The notes below the pieces were generated by a model, which saw only the letters and a list, made by a program, of their open reading frames with translations, searched no databases and had not been told where the DNA came from. The position numbers and the translations under genes were made by a program. From the NCBI GenBank assembly GCA_036268405.1, contig DATAUF010000077.1, forward strand, positions 33,759 through 97,758: a stretch of DNA of 64,000 bases. The letters are read 5' to 3'. This stretch comes from DASZTV01 sp036268405 (lineage in GTDB: Bacteria > Actinomycetota > Actinomycetes > JAFAQI01). Positions 51,280 through 63,466 of this stretch are shown here, in pieces (the stretch's first letter is position 1; each line of letters starts with the position of its first letter).

Positions 51280-52638
51280 ATGGCAGGCAAGCAGGCGTCC
51301 AAGCGCCCGATCCCGTTCGCGATGGACGTACCGGACCGCATCGCGAAGGAGCGTTACTACGACGCGGACTTCTACGCACTCGAGACAGAGCAGCTGTGGC
51401 CGCGGGTGTGGCAGATGGCGTGCCGGCTGGAGGAGATCCCGAGCCCTCGCGACTACGTCTCCTACGAGATCCTCGACCAATCGGTGATCCTCGTCCGCGG
51501 CGACGACATGAGCGTCAAGGCGTTCCACAACGCCTGCCGCCACCGCGGCGTGCGGCTGGTCGAGGGATCCGGCACGTGCACGAGCGGGTTCACCTGCCCG
51601 TTCCACGGCTGGTGCTACGACGCCGACGGCGCCAACACGTTCGTGTCGCGGGCCAGCACCTTCTCCGCGCACAACCTCGGTGAAGGTGACATCGACCTGG
51701 TCCCGGTGCTCTGCGAGACGTGGGGTGGTTGTGCCTGGATCAACCTCGACCCCCAGGCACCGCCTCTGCGGGCGAGCATCGAGCCGTTCGCGACGTACAT
51801 GGACGCCTGGCAGCTGGACAACATGCATCCGGAGTGGTGGTCCTCCTTCCGGCTTCCGGTGAACTGGAAGCTCGCGCAAGAGGCGTTCATGGAGCAGTAC
51901 CACGTCCTCGAGACCCATCCGGAGCTGCGACTGCCGGGCCGCTATCCGTCGAAGAACAAGGCGTTCGACCAGGAGGCGTTCCTCGAGTCGGAGATGCAGT
52001 ACCTGCGGGTCATGAGCGACGGCATGGCCGGCATGGTGCATGCCAATGACGTGAAGATCGCCGAACGCCTCAAGGCAAAGGTGAAGCTGCCGGCGGACCC
52101 CGTGACGGCGCGCACGGAGTGGGAGCGAAGTCTCAACGACGCGGTCGTGAAGTGGCATCGCACCAAGAAGCACCTGATCCCTGATCTGAACCAGATCGAG
52201 GCTGATGGCCTCACCGAGCCGATGGTCTACTGCTTCCCGCACGTCTTCATCCTGCCGATGTATAGCAGCGCGTCGCAGTACCGGTTCCGGCCGCTCGGGC
52301 CGGAGGAGACCCTGATGGAGATCTGGTCGCTTACCCGGTTCCCCGAGGGCGCAGAGCCGCCGCGACTGCCGATTCCGCAGCCCTGGGCGCACGACGACCC
52401 GCGGGTCCCGCCGATCCCGACGCAGGACTTCTCCAACCTCCCCAAGCAACAGCTCGGCCTGCACTCGCGGTCGTTCGACTACATGCGGATCTCCGGCCAG
52501 ATCGAGGGCCATCTGTCGAACTTCCACCGCACGATCGACGGGTACCTCGAAGGTCGGCCGAGCAAGAAGCTGCTCGGCGCGCTGAAGGAGCTCAACATCA
52601 ATCCCCTGGAGCGGCCGGTCGTCGACCTGGGCCTGTGA
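51280..52638 (+). CDS. Rieske non-heme iron oxygenase, alpha subunit
   Basis: A 452-residue terminal oxygenase. ATG 51280 follows GGGGAGAG closely; GTG 51262 is an alternative. The Rieske [2Fe-2S] site is CRHRG (C86, H88) and CPFHGW (C106, H109). The mononuclear iron site lies in EQYHVLETHPEL (H208, H213) with a later acidic residue. It would hydroxylate a ring using O2 and electrons from a reductase that is not present in the window. Being last in the operon after CoA-ester genes, it may start the pathway on the uncharged substrate. Steroid- or terpenoid-type rings, aromatic acids and quaternary amines are all substrates of this family. Confidence 0.93.
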   Translation: MAGKQASKRPIPFAMDVPDRIAKERYYDADFYALETEQLWPRVWQMACRLEEIPSPRDYVSYEILDQSVILVRGDDMSVKAFHNACRHRGVRLVEGSGTCTSGFTCPFHGWCYDADGANTFVSRASTFSAHNLGEGDIDLVPVLCETWGGCAWINLDPQAPPLRASIEPFATYMDAWQLDNMHPEWWSSFRLPVNWKLAQEAFMEQYHVLETHPELRLPGRYPSKNKAFDQEAFLESEMQYLRVMSDGMAGMVHANDVKIAERLKAKVKLPADPVTARTEWERSLNDAVVKWHRTKKHLIPDLNQIEADGLTEPMVYCFPHVFILPMYSSASQYRFRPLGPEETLMEIWSLTRFPEGAEPPRLPIPQPWAHDDPRVPPIPTQDFSNLPKQQLGLHSRSFDYMRISGQIEGHLSNFHRTIDGYLEGRPSKKLLGALKELNINPLERPVVDLGL

Positions 52639-52658
52639 GTCGAAGCCATTCACGACAG

Positions 52659-53267
52659 CTAGCCGGGCAGGCGGCCCCCGCGGATCGCATCCGTCATCAG
52701 GTTGAGCAGCCAGCCGACACTTTGCGCGGCGTCGGCGGCATCGAGGCCCCAGTCGTCGATGAGCCGCCGGTAGGTGGGCAGTCCCCACAGCACATCGATC
52801 AGCGCCGCTGTGCGCCGAAGCTCGTCGTCGTGGACGTCCCCGGCCGCCTCTCGGACGGTCGCCAGCAGCGCTGCTGTCCGTCGTTCGTCGAGCTCGGCGA
52901 GGGCGGCGTCGGGTTTTGGGGGAGCCGGGCTGCCGAACGACGCGAGGTATCCGAAGAGCTGCTCGACGTGTCGCGGCAGATCCTCAAGGCGCATCCCCTC
53001 AACAACGACACCTGACTCTTCGATCAGTCGTTGAAGGAGCGCCGCGCGCAGGTCGGTTTCGCTCGGGAAGTGCCGATGCACCGTGCGCTCGTGGACACCG
53101 GCACGTTCGGCCACCGCTCGGACGGTGACGCCCCGCCAGTCCCAGGACGACAGCTCGTGAACGAGCGCGGAGCCGCCGTCGACAATCCGTTCTCGGGTCT
53201 CCGCTGCGCGCTGCCGGCGTACGGGGCTGTCATAGCGGCGAGCCCCGCTGGCCGCCGTCTCCTTCAC
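52659..53267 (-). CDS. TetR-family regulator next to Rieske oxygenase
   Basis: A 202-residue regulator from GTG 53267. The N-terminal helix-turn-helix reads RERIVDGGSALVHELSS, VTVRAVAERAGVHERTVHRHFPSE, typical of TetR; the ~140-residue ligand domain is variable. It converges with the Rieske gene (20 bases apart) and diverges from metH across 58 bp. It may control itself, the island or metH; an AT-rich near-palindrome at 53296-53310 is too weak to call an operator. Confidence 0.9.
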   Translation of the reverse strand: MKETAASGARRYDSPVRRQRAAETRERIVDGGSALVHELSSWDWRGVTVRAVAERAGVHERTVHRHFPSETDLRAALLQRLIEESGVVVEGMRLEDLPRHVEQLFGYLASFGSPAPPKPDAALAELDERRTAALLATVREAAGDVHDDELRRTAALIDVLWGLPTYRRLIDDWGLDAADAAQSVGWLLNLMTDAIRGGRLPG

Positions 53268-53325
53268 GCCGCGATGCTAGGACCCGCGTGACAATGCTTA
53301 TTCATAAAGCGTCCTGACAGGTGAA

Positions 53326-57132
<3,807 letters not shown>

Positions 57133-57195
57133 GTCCGCCCGCCCTGGGCTGCGCCCACGGTGCTTAGTGCGCAGCGGCGAGGGTAGTCGACGGAT

Positions 57196-57720
57196 GTGAC
57201 GCGGCCGCCAAGTTCGATGGGGTCGCTCGTCTTGACAGTCAACGGGACTTCCTACGCCGTAGAGGCAGACATTCGGTCGACCGTGCTGGATGTGCTGCGC
57301 GAGCAGCTCGGGCTGACGGGTGCCAAGAAAGGCTGCGACCACGGTCAGTGCGGGGCCTGCACGGTCCTTCTCGATGGTCGCCGCGTCAACAGCTGCCTGC
57401 TGCTTGCGGTCGCTCACCAAGACGTCCCGATCGTGACCATCGAAGGATTGAGGGCCGGCGAGGAGTTGCATCCGATGCAGCAGGCGTTCGTTGATCGCGA
57501 CGGCCTTCAGTGTGGATATTGCACACCCGGACAGATCTGTTCGGCGGTAGGCATGCTCGACGAGGTCGCCGCCGGATGGCCGAGCGCCGTCACGCCGAAC
57601 GCCGCAGACTCGGCATCGCGAATGGACGCTCGGGAGATCCGCGAGCGGATGAGCGGCAATCTGTGCCGCTGCGGGGCCTATGTCAACATCGTGGCGGCGA
57701 TCGAAGACGTGGCGTTGTGA
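57196..57720 (+). CDS. paoA: Aldehyde oxidoreductase [2Fe-2S] subunit, PaoA-like
   Basis: A 174-residue iron-sulfur subunit of the xanthine oxidase family, GTG 57196 (ATG 57220 possible). The plant-ferredoxin-type cluster is GCDHGQCGACTVLLDGRRVNSC in outline (read as KKGCDHGQCGACTV plus a later Cys), and the second cluster domain is LQCGYCTPGQ and NLCRCGAY. It carries electrons between the molybdenum subunit and FAD. No Tat signal peptide is present, unlike E. coli PaoA, so this complex should be cytoplasmic. The gene overlaps the FAD subunit by GTGA. Confidence 0.92.
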   Translation: MTRPPSSMGSLVLTVNGTSYAVEADIRSTVLDVLREQLGLTGAKKGCDHGQCGACTVLLDGRRVNSCLLLAVAHQDVPIVTIEGLRAGEELHPMQQAFVDRDGLQCGYCTPGQICSAVGMLDEVAAGWPSAVTPNAADSASRMDAREIRERMSGNLCRCGAYVNIVAAIEDVAL

Positions 57721-58706
57721 GACCGTTTCACTACGAGGCAGCGCTCGACACGGAGACCGCGATCCAAGCGGCCGCACAGCTGAATGACGCTGCGTTTCTC
57801 GCAGGGGGCACCAACCTCGTCGACCTGATGAAGCTTGGCGTCGCCGCTCCGGCCAACCTGATCGACATCGGCCGGCTCTCCTTGAACGACATCGCCGAAG
57901 ACGGCGCCGGCGGGCTCGTCATCGGCGCGGGCGTCCGCAACAGCGTGCTTGCGGCGGACATTCGAGTCCGTCGCAGGTTTCCAGTGCTGAGCGAGGCACT
58001 GCTGGCGGGCGCGTCAGGCCAGCTTCGGAACATGGCGACGACTGGTGGCAATCTGCTGCAGCGAACCCGCTGTCGGTATTTCATGGATTCAACCAAGCCG
58101 TGCAACAAGCGAGCACCGGGCACCGGCTGCCCGGCTCGCGAGGGCGACCACCGCAATCTCGCGATTCTTGGTGGATCGCCGGCTTGCATCGCCACGCATC
58201 CGTCGGACATGGCAGTCGCTCTGTCAGCGCTCGGCGCGCTGGTCGTGGTGGAGGGCCGAGACGGTCAGCGCACGGTCTCGCTCGACGATCTCTACCGCCT
58301 CCCAGGCGATGATCCGACCCGCGACACCACGCTCGAGGTCGGCGACCTCATCACTGCCGTGCGCGTGCCGGAGCTCGTCTACGCGGGGAGGTCGACGTAT
58401 CGCAAGGCTCGGGACCGCGCCTCGTACGCGTTTGCTGTCGGGTCGGTAGCGGCTGCCCTCGACGTGGTGGACGGTGCCGTGCGCGAAGTGCGGCTTGCCT
58501 TCGGCGCCGTCGGGCCGACGCCGTGGCGGGCCCACGTCGCCGAGTCGGCGTTGCGAGGAGAGCCGGCCACGGCTGCGCGCTTCGCGGCCGCGGCCGACGC
58601 CGAGCTCAAAGCAGCGGACCCACTACGAGACAACCGATACAAGCTGCCCTTGATCCGCAATCTGGTGGTTGACGTCTTGTCCCGGCTGTCAGAGGTCACG
58701 CCATGA
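57717..58706 (+). CDS. paoB: Aldehyde oxidoreductase FAD/[4Fe-4S] subunit, PaoB-like
   Basis: A 329-residue FAD subunit starting GTG 57717. The FAD motif is AAFLAGGTNLVDLMKLG with RNMATTGGNLLQRTRC. Unlike ordinary CoxM-type subunits it has four cysteines in an insert, C119 (TRCRYF), C129 (KPCNKR), C138 (GTGCPA) and C157 (SPACIATHPSD), matching the [4Fe-4S] site described for E. coli PaoB (YagS). This identifies the complex as the PaoABC type rather than CO dehydrogenase. It is coupled to both neighbours by 4-base overlaps. Confidence 0.92.
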   Translation: MRPFHYEAALDTETAIQAAAQLNDAAFLAGGTNLVDLMKLGVAAPANLIDIGRLSLNDIAEDGAGGLVIGAGVRNSVLAADIRVRRRFPVLSEALLAGASGQLRNMATTGGNLLQRTRCRYFMDSTKPCNKRAPGTGCPAREGDHRNLAILGGSPACIATHPSDMAVALSALGALVVVEGRDGQRTVSLDDLYRLPGDDPTRDTTLEVGDLITAVRVPELVYAGRSTYRKARDRASYAFAVGSVAAALDVVDGAVREVRLAFGAVGPTPWRAHVAESALRGEPATAARFAAAADAELKAADPLRDNRYKLPLIRNLVVDVLSRLSEVTP

Positions 58707-60793
58707 CCGCCACGCTGGGTGCACCCGTCGCACGACTGGACGGCGCAGCGAAAGTAACCGGTGACGCGCGCTACGCCGTCGAATATGCGATCGACGACGT
58801 GACGTACGCCTGGCCGGTGCAATCAGCTGTTACCAAGGGCGTTGTGCTTGGTGTTGACGAGCAGCCTGACGTCGCCGGTGTTCTCGCGGTGTTGTGGCAC
58901 GGCAACGTTCGACGGCTGAAGGCAGTCGACGACACCGAGCTCGCCGTCCTGCAGAGCGCCGACATCTCCTATCGCGGCCAGGTCATCGCCCTTGTGATCG
59001 CCGAGTCGCTGGAGGCGGCGCAAGAGGGCGCTCGCGTCCTCGCCGTCGACCTCACCGACGCATCTCACGACGTGCTGCTGCGCGCGGACCATCCGAACCT
59101 CTACACCCCGGACGTCGTCAACCCGAAGTTCCCCGCGGTCAGCGTCATCGGTGAGCCCGATGACGCGCTCGCGACGGCAGACGTCGGCATCGACCACGTC
59201 TACACGACCCCGGCTCTCCACAACAGTCCGATGGAGCCGCACGCCACGATCGCGGTCTGGTCGGATCGATCCCTGACCCTCTACGACTCCAACCAGGGAC
59301 CGTCCGCGACAGCAGATGTCCTGAGCAAGATCTTCGAGATCGACGCGGGCGAGGTTCGGGTCATCAGCGAGCATGTCGGAGGCGGGTTCGGCTCCAAGGG
59401 AAGTCCGCGGCCGAACGTCGTCCTCACCGCCTTGGCGGCGTGGCACCTGGGTCGGCCCGTCAAGCTGGCGATCTCTCGACAGGCGATGTTCACTCTCGTC
59501 GGCTACCGCACGCCGACCATCCAACGGATTCAGCTCGGCGCCACTCGCGACGGGCATCTCACTGCGATTGCCCACGACGTCGTTGAACAGTCCTCGACGC
59601 TGTTCGAGTTCGCCGAGCAGACTGCTGTGTGCACCCGTCATATGTATGCCGCGCCAAACCGACGCACCGCGCATCAGCTGGTCCGACTCGACGTTCCCAC
59701 ACCGCGCTGGATGCGGGCGCCGGGCGAATGTCCAGGCATGTACGCGCTTGAGACCGCGATGGACGAACTCGCGGTCAAGCTCGCGATAGACCCCATCGAG
59801 CTTCGCATCCGCAACGAGCCTGAGGCGGAGCCCGAGAGCGGCACGCCGTTCAGCAGCCGGCACTACGTCGAATGCCTGCGACGCGGCGCGGAGCTGTTCG
59901 GGTGGGCGGACAGAGATCCGACCCCTGGGATACGCCGCGCGGGGGAGTGGCTCGTCGGCACGGGTGTCGCCGGCGCCACGTATCCCGCGATGGTCATGCC
60001 CTCGACGGCTACCGTCCGCGCCGAAGCAGACGGGCGGTTCACGGTGTCGACGGCCGCGATCGACATCGGCACGGGAAGTCGTACCGTTATCGCGCAGATC
60101 GCGGCCTTCTGTCTCGGCGTCGACGTCGGTGTCGTCGATGTCGAGCTCGGAGACAGCAGACTGCCGAAGGCGTCGATCGCCGGCGGGTCCTCCGGCACCG
60201 GGTCGTGGGGATGGGCGATCGACCTCGCATGCCGCGACCTGCGAACGCGCATCGATCGAGCACACGGCGAAATCCCGCCGGAAGGGCTGCTGGGCAAGGG
60301 CGACAGCACCGACGCGCTGGCCGAGCGCGATCGCGATGGGAAGCACGCCTTCGGCGCCCACTTCGCCGAGGTCCAGGTCAGCCGGGTCACCGGCGAGACT
60401 CGGGTGTCGCGGCTGCTCGGCGTATACGCGGCGGGGCAGATCGTCAATGCGCGCACGGCGAGAAGCCAGCTCATCGGCGGCATGACGATGGGCCTCGGAA
60501 TGGCCCTGCACGAAGAGGGGGTGCTCGACGCCAACACCGGTGACCAGGTGAATCACGACTTCGCGGAGTACCACATCGCTGTCCATGCCGACGTACCCGA
60601 GATCGAGGTCGAGTGGCTCGCGGAGCCAGACAAAGAGTTGAACCCGCTCGGCACCAAGGGCATCGGCGAGCTGGGAATCGTCGGAACCGCCGCGGCCATC
60701 ACCAACGCGGTGTACCACGCGACAGGTACACGGATCCGCGACCTTCCGGTTCGGCTGGACAAGATCCTTTGTCCTGAGTACGCCGAAGGCTAG
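58703..60793 (+). CDS. paoC: Aldehyde oxidoreductase molybdenum subunit, PaoC-like
   Basis: A 696-residue large subunit (ATG 58703, ATGA overlap). It shows the a/b hammerhead start ARLDGAAKVTGDARYAVEY, HNSPMEPHATIAVW, the molybdopterin-cytosine-dinucleotide contacts EHVGGGFGSKG and PTPRWMRAPGECPGMYALE, SSGTGSWGWAIDLACRDL, and GTKGIGELGIVGTAAAI, whose glutamate (near 655) is the base that activates the Mo-hydroxyl. It oxidises aldehydes, often aromatic, to acids. Length and insert pattern match PaoC. The maturation chaperone PaoD (XdhC-like) is not in the window. Confidence 0.92.
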   Translation: MTATLGAPVARLDGAAKVTGDARYAVEYAIDDVTYAWPVQSAVTKGVVLGVDEQPDVAGVLAVLWHGNVRRLKAVDDTELAVLQSADISYRGQVIALVIAESLEAAQEGARVLAVDLTDASHDVLLRADHPNLYTPDVVNPKFPAVSVIGEPDDALATADVGIDHVYTTPALHNSPMEPHATIAVWSDRSLTLYDSNQGPSATADVLSKIFEIDAGEVRVISEHVGGGFGSKGSPRPNVVLTALAAWHLGRPVKLAISRQAMFTLVGYRTPTIQRIQLGATRDGHLTAIAHDVVEQSSTLFEFAEQTAVCTRHMYAAPNRRTAHQLVRLDVPTPRWMRAPGECPGMYALETAMDELAVKLAIDPIELRIRNEPEAEPESGTPFSSRHYVECLRRGAELFGWADRDPTPGIRRAGEWLVGTGVAGATYPAMVMPSTATVRAEADGRFTVSTAAIDIGTGSRTVIAQIAAFCLGVDVGVVDVELGDSRLPKASIAGGSSGTGSWGWAIDLACRDLRTRIDRAHGEIPPEGLLGKGDSTDALAERDRDGKHAFGAHFAEVQVSRVTGETRVSRLLGVYAAGQIVNARTARSQLIGGMTMGLGMALHEEGVLDANTGDQVNHDFAEYHIAVHADVPEIEVEWLAEPDKELNPLGTKGIGELGIVGTAAAITNAVYHATGTRIRDLPVRLDKILCPEYAEG

Positions 60794-60842
60794 CGATGCG
60801 CAAGGTCGGCGCAGCTAGGGTGCGAGGCGGAGGACGGTTGCC

Positions 60843-61583
60843 ATGTCTGAGCACGAGCAGTCGCTCGACAAAGGACGAGGCGAGCCATCCAGCAGCGATA
60901 CCGGTACCACGCTGGGAATGGACGAGTTGGCCACCAAGCTCAGTGAGCTGGCACGGTCGCTCCAGGAGCAAACCAACCCAGACGACACGTTGGCCGCAGT
61001 GGTCCGAGCCGCCATCGACCTGGTTCCCGGCGCTGACGAGGGTTCGATCAGTGTCGTCGTGGGACGCCGCGACGTGACGTCGGAAGCGGCGTCCAGCAGC
61101 CTTCCTGAACGGGTCGACGCACTGCAGGCCGAGACCGGGGAAGGACCGTGCTTGGACGCGGCCTACGAGCAACAGACCGTTCGGGTACCGGACATGCGCA
61201 CCGAGACCCGATGGCCCCAGTTCGCGCGACGAGCGTACGAAGCCGGAGCGCTCGGCATGTTGTCCTTCCAGCTCTACGTCGAGGGCGACAACCTCGGTGC
61301 GCTCAACCTCTACTCCCGTGGTGCGGACGCGTTCACGGACGAATCCGAGCACGTAGGCCTGCTGCTCGCGGCGCATGCCGCGATCGCGTATGCCGGTGCA
61401 CGCACCGAGCAGCAGCTCGCGCTCGCGGTCGATCACCGGGATCTCATCGGCCAAGCCAAAGGCATTCTGATGGAGCGGTTCGACATCGATGCGAACGCAG
61501 CCTTCGAGATCCTTGTCACGTTCAGTCAGCAGAGCGGCATGAAGCTCTTCGAGATCGCCAATCGGCTCGTCCATCGACGCTGA
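60843..61583 (+). CDS. GAF and ANTAR domain protein
   Basis: A 246-residue protein from ATG 60843 behind GGAGGA. Residues ~30-170 are a GAF sensor domain (VRAAIDLVPGADEGSISVV, TGEGPCLDAAYEQQTVRVPD, GMLSFQLYVEGDNLGALNLYS). The C-terminal ~60 residues are an ANTAR RNA-binding domain (QLALAVDHRDLIGQAKGILM, then ERFDIDANAAFEIL, IANRLV). ANTAR proteins bind paired hexaloop hairpins to prevent transcription termination. GAF-ANTAR proteins are common in actinobacteria; their targets here are unknown. A decayed hairpin repeat lies just downstream. Confidence 0.93.
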   Translation: MSEHEQSLDKGRGEPSSSDTGTTLGMDELATKLSELARSLQEQTNPDDTLAAVVRAAIDLVPGADEGSISVVVGRRDVTSEAASSSLPERVDALQAETGEGPCLDAAYEQQTVRVPDMRTETRWPQFARRAYEAGALGMLSFQLYVEGDNLGALNLYSRGADAFTDESEHVGLLLAAHAAIAYAGARTEQQLALAVDHRDLIGQAKGILMERFDIDANAAFEILVTFSQQSGMKLFEIANRLVHRR

Positions 61584-61597
61584 CCTCGCGCCTTCCT

Positions 61598-61636
61598 GAG
61601 GCCAACCTTTTGGGCCCAGTCGAAGGAATGGCCCTC
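61598..61636 (+). repeat. Hairpin repeat, decayed copy D
   Basis: GAGGCCAACCTTTTGGGCCC (61598-61617) equals the left arm of the hairpin family almost exactly, 15 bases after the GAF-ANTAR stop, but the right arm has degenerated to AAGGAATGGCCCTC (61623-61636). The stem is short and imperfect. It shares the placement of the other copies, directly after a stop codon, and sits between convergent genes. Confidence 0.7.
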
Positions 61637-61648
61637 ACCGAACCTGCG

Positions 61649-62389
61649 CTATCGCACCGACAGCGAATGATCGGGGGCGGCCAGCCCTCGGGCCACAGAA
61701 GGACTGCGGGTCGCCGTGCCCTGGAGCAGGCTGATGCTGGAGGTGGCGAGCAGAACCAGCCAGCACAGAAAGCCAACGAGCCCGACGGCCAGGATCTTCG
61801 AGCCGTGTACCTCGGCGACCGCCGGCGCCGCTGCGATTGCGAGCAGGATCGCGCCGACCGTCGAGACCGGCCCCATCCAGCGGGGGACCAGGCCCGCTTG
61901 AGTCGCGCCGCGACCGAGGCCCAGCAGGGCGCCACCGATGGCGAGCAGGTTCAGGGTGAAGACGGCGTTGTGCAGGATCCAGAGTGTGCGGACCAGGGCG
62001 GGATCGCTGGCCAGGTCAGCACGCGCCGCGACGATGACGACCTGCACGATGTTGACCAGCCCGAAGAGGACGACAATGACGACGGCGGACATGCGGCCGA
62101 CGCATCCCCAGATTTCGCTGGCCGGAGCGAGCTGGACGCAGCGTCGGCTCAGCCCGGCGGCAAATGCGAGGAGCGCCGGGAAGCCGAGGACGTATGTGAC
62201 GACGAGCAGGTCGACGCTCCACGCCTGAGCATGCGCGAAATGCAAGATCTGGTCGGCCGAGGCCGAGTCTGCTGGGTCGGTGAAGAGGGTGAGGGCGTTC
62301 TGGACGATCAGCAATGCGAGGAAGACCAAGCCACCAAGGCCGGCCATCAGCAATCGGCCGTCGTGACCCCCGCGGTCGGAGCTACGCAT
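61649..62389 (-). CDS. Hypothetical integral membrane protein (DUF4386-like outline)
   Basis: A 246-residue protein with about six hydrophobic helices (LLMAGLGGLVFLALLIVQNA, LLVVTYVLGFPALLAFAAGL, VVIVVLFGLVNIVQVVIVAA, FTLNLLAIGGALLGLGRG, VSTVGAILLAIAAAPAVA, ILAVGLVGFLCWLVLLATSS). No catalytic motif is visible. The layout resembles small actinobacterial membrane proteins of the DUF4386 kind, but I cannot confirm the family. It starts ATG 62389, overlapping the ABM-domain gene by eight bases, so the two form an operon divergent from a TetR gene that probably regulates them. Confidence 0.75.
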   Translation of the reverse strand: MRSSDRGGHDGRLLMAGLGGLVFLALLIVQNALTLFTDPADSASADQILHFAHAQAWSVDLLVVTYVLGFPALLAFAAGLSRRCVQLAPASEIWGCVGRMSAVVIVVLFGLVNIVQVVIVAARADLASDPALVRTLWILHNAVFTLNLLAIGGALLGLGRGATQAGLVPRWMGPVSTVGAILLAIAAAPAVAEVHGSKILAVGLVGFLCWLVLLATSSISLLQGTATRSPSVARGLAAPDHSLSVR

Positions 62390-62711
62390 GCGGCGACCGC
62401 GCCGACTCGGCCGTGCCTTCGTGCACGACCTGGTAAATCGCTTGAGTCGAGGTGAACCCGGCCCAACCAGGCTGAGACACCAGTCGGCGAAATCCCTCGT
62501 CGTGGGCCGCCTGGCAGTCCTCGACTGTGTCCCACTGTGCGAGGTTCACAAACCGAAAGCGGGCCTCGGGGGAGAGCGAGCGATGCAGTCGGTGACCGAC
62601 GTAGCCCGGCTTGGCCCGCATGTAGTCGTTCACCTCTGTCCACCGAGCGAGGAACTCGTCCTCCTGACCGGCGGGCACCTCAAAGCAGTTCACGAACGGT
62701 ATTGGGCTCAT
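62382..62711 (-). CDS. Antibiotic biosynthesis monooxygenase (ABM) domain protein
   Basis: A 109-residue ferredoxin-like dimeric alpha/beta-barrel protein. ATG 62711 follows AAAGGGG at a good distance; GTG 62714 is adjacent. PFVNCFEVPAGQEDEFLARW, DYMRAKPGYVGHRLHRSL, FRFVNLAQWDTVEDCQAA and FTSTQAIYQVVHEG match ABM/heme-degrading-monooxygenase-like proteins. Members act on small aromatic quinol-like molecules or heme; a specific role cannot be read. It is the first gene after the divergent TetR promoter. Confidence 0.9.
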   Translation of the reverse strand: MSPIPFVNCFEVPAGQEDEFLARWTEVNDYMRAKPGYVGHRLHRSLSPEARFRFVNLAQWDTVEDCQAAHDEGFRRLVSQPGWAGFTSTQAIYQVVHEGTAESARSPHA

Positions 62712-62727
62712 CACTTCACCCCTTTAG

Positions 62728-62743
62728 TTGCATACGTGTGCAA
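62728..62743. promoter_or_regulatory. Putative TetR operator palindrome
   Basis: TTGCATACGTGTGCAA is a 16-bp palindrome with one mismatched pair, in the 92-bp gap between the divergent ABM-domain gene and the TetR gene. It lies 16 bases upstream of the ABM start. TATACT at 62758-62763 could be the -10 element of the TetR gene, so a protein bound to the palindrome would affect both promoters. Confidence 0.55.
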
Positions 62744-62803
62744 TGACTGCCCTTCGGTATACTGATGCCAAGGTGTCGTGTCAAGAGCGGGGAGGAGTTC
62801 CGA

Positions 62804-63466
62804 ATGCCCGACTCCGCGGGACCGGGACGCGCGGCACAGCGCCGCCGTACCCGCAACGCGATCATCGCCGCGACGACCGAACTGCTCCGTGACGACCCCT
62901 CGCCTTCGGTCGATGCCATCGCCGCGGCCGCCGATGTCTCCCGGCGCACGATCTACACGCACTTCGCCAGCCTCGAGCAACTCCTGCTCGACGCCACCGT
63001 CGGCGCGATGAGCAGCGCGGGGATCGATGCAGCGTTGGGCCTCGATGCGGGGGGCGATGATGTCCCGGCCCGCGTCGACGCCCTTGCGCGAGGTCTGCTC
63101 GCGGCGTCTGACACAGCACTTCCAATGGGCAGGCGGATCATCCGGCTCACCGTCGAGACCCCACCGCCGAACCTGCCGGCAGGCGCGTCCCGCCGCGGCC
63201 ATCGGCGAACTGCATGGATCGAGCAGGCGATCGAACCCTGGCGGGAGCGGCTCAGCGCGGAGCAGTTCGACCGACTCGTCTCTGCGTTGAGCATGGTCAT
63301 CGGCTGGGAGGCGATGGTCGTGCTTCGCGACGTGCGCGGGCTGTCGGGCGATGATGAGGAGGCGGTCACGCGCTGGGCGGCACGATCGTTGGTCGACGCG
63401 ATGCTCGCCGAAGCAACTCAGAGCCCACCGCATCGACCCGGTCGTCGTCGCCCGTCCGGTGGCTAG
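62804..63466 (+). CDS. TetR-family regulator, divergent from ABM/membrane-protein operon
   Basis: A 220-residue regulator. ATG 62804 was preferred over 62765 because GGAGGAG lies about 8 bases upstream. The helix-turn-helix is NAIIAATTELLRDDPSPSVD, AAADVSRRTIYTHFASLEQL; the C-terminal ligand domain contains GWEAMVVLRDVRGLSGDDE. It is expected to repress its own gene and the divergent pair through the palindrome at 62728-62743. Efflux or detoxification control is a common role for this layout, but no transporter is present. Confidence 0.92.
   Translation: MPDSAGPGRAAQRRRTRNAIIAATTELLRDDPSPSVDAIAAAADVSRRTIYTHFASLEQLLLDATVGAMSSAGIDAALGLDAGGDDVPARVDALARGLLAASDTALPMGRRIIRLTVETPPPNLPAGASRRGHRRTAWIEQAIEPWRERLSAEQFDRLVSALSMVIGWEAMVVLRDVRGLSGDDEEAVTRWAARSLVDAMLAEATQSPPHRPGRRRPSGG

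Noticed and set aside
53296..53310. TetR operator GCTTATTCATAAAGC
   Set aside because: The arms match only partly; it may simply be an AT-rich promoter element.
53268..53325. Cobalamin riboswitch before metH
   Set aside because: Only 58 bp separate metH from the divergent TetR gene, too short for a B12 riboswitch, and no B12-box-like sequence was seen.
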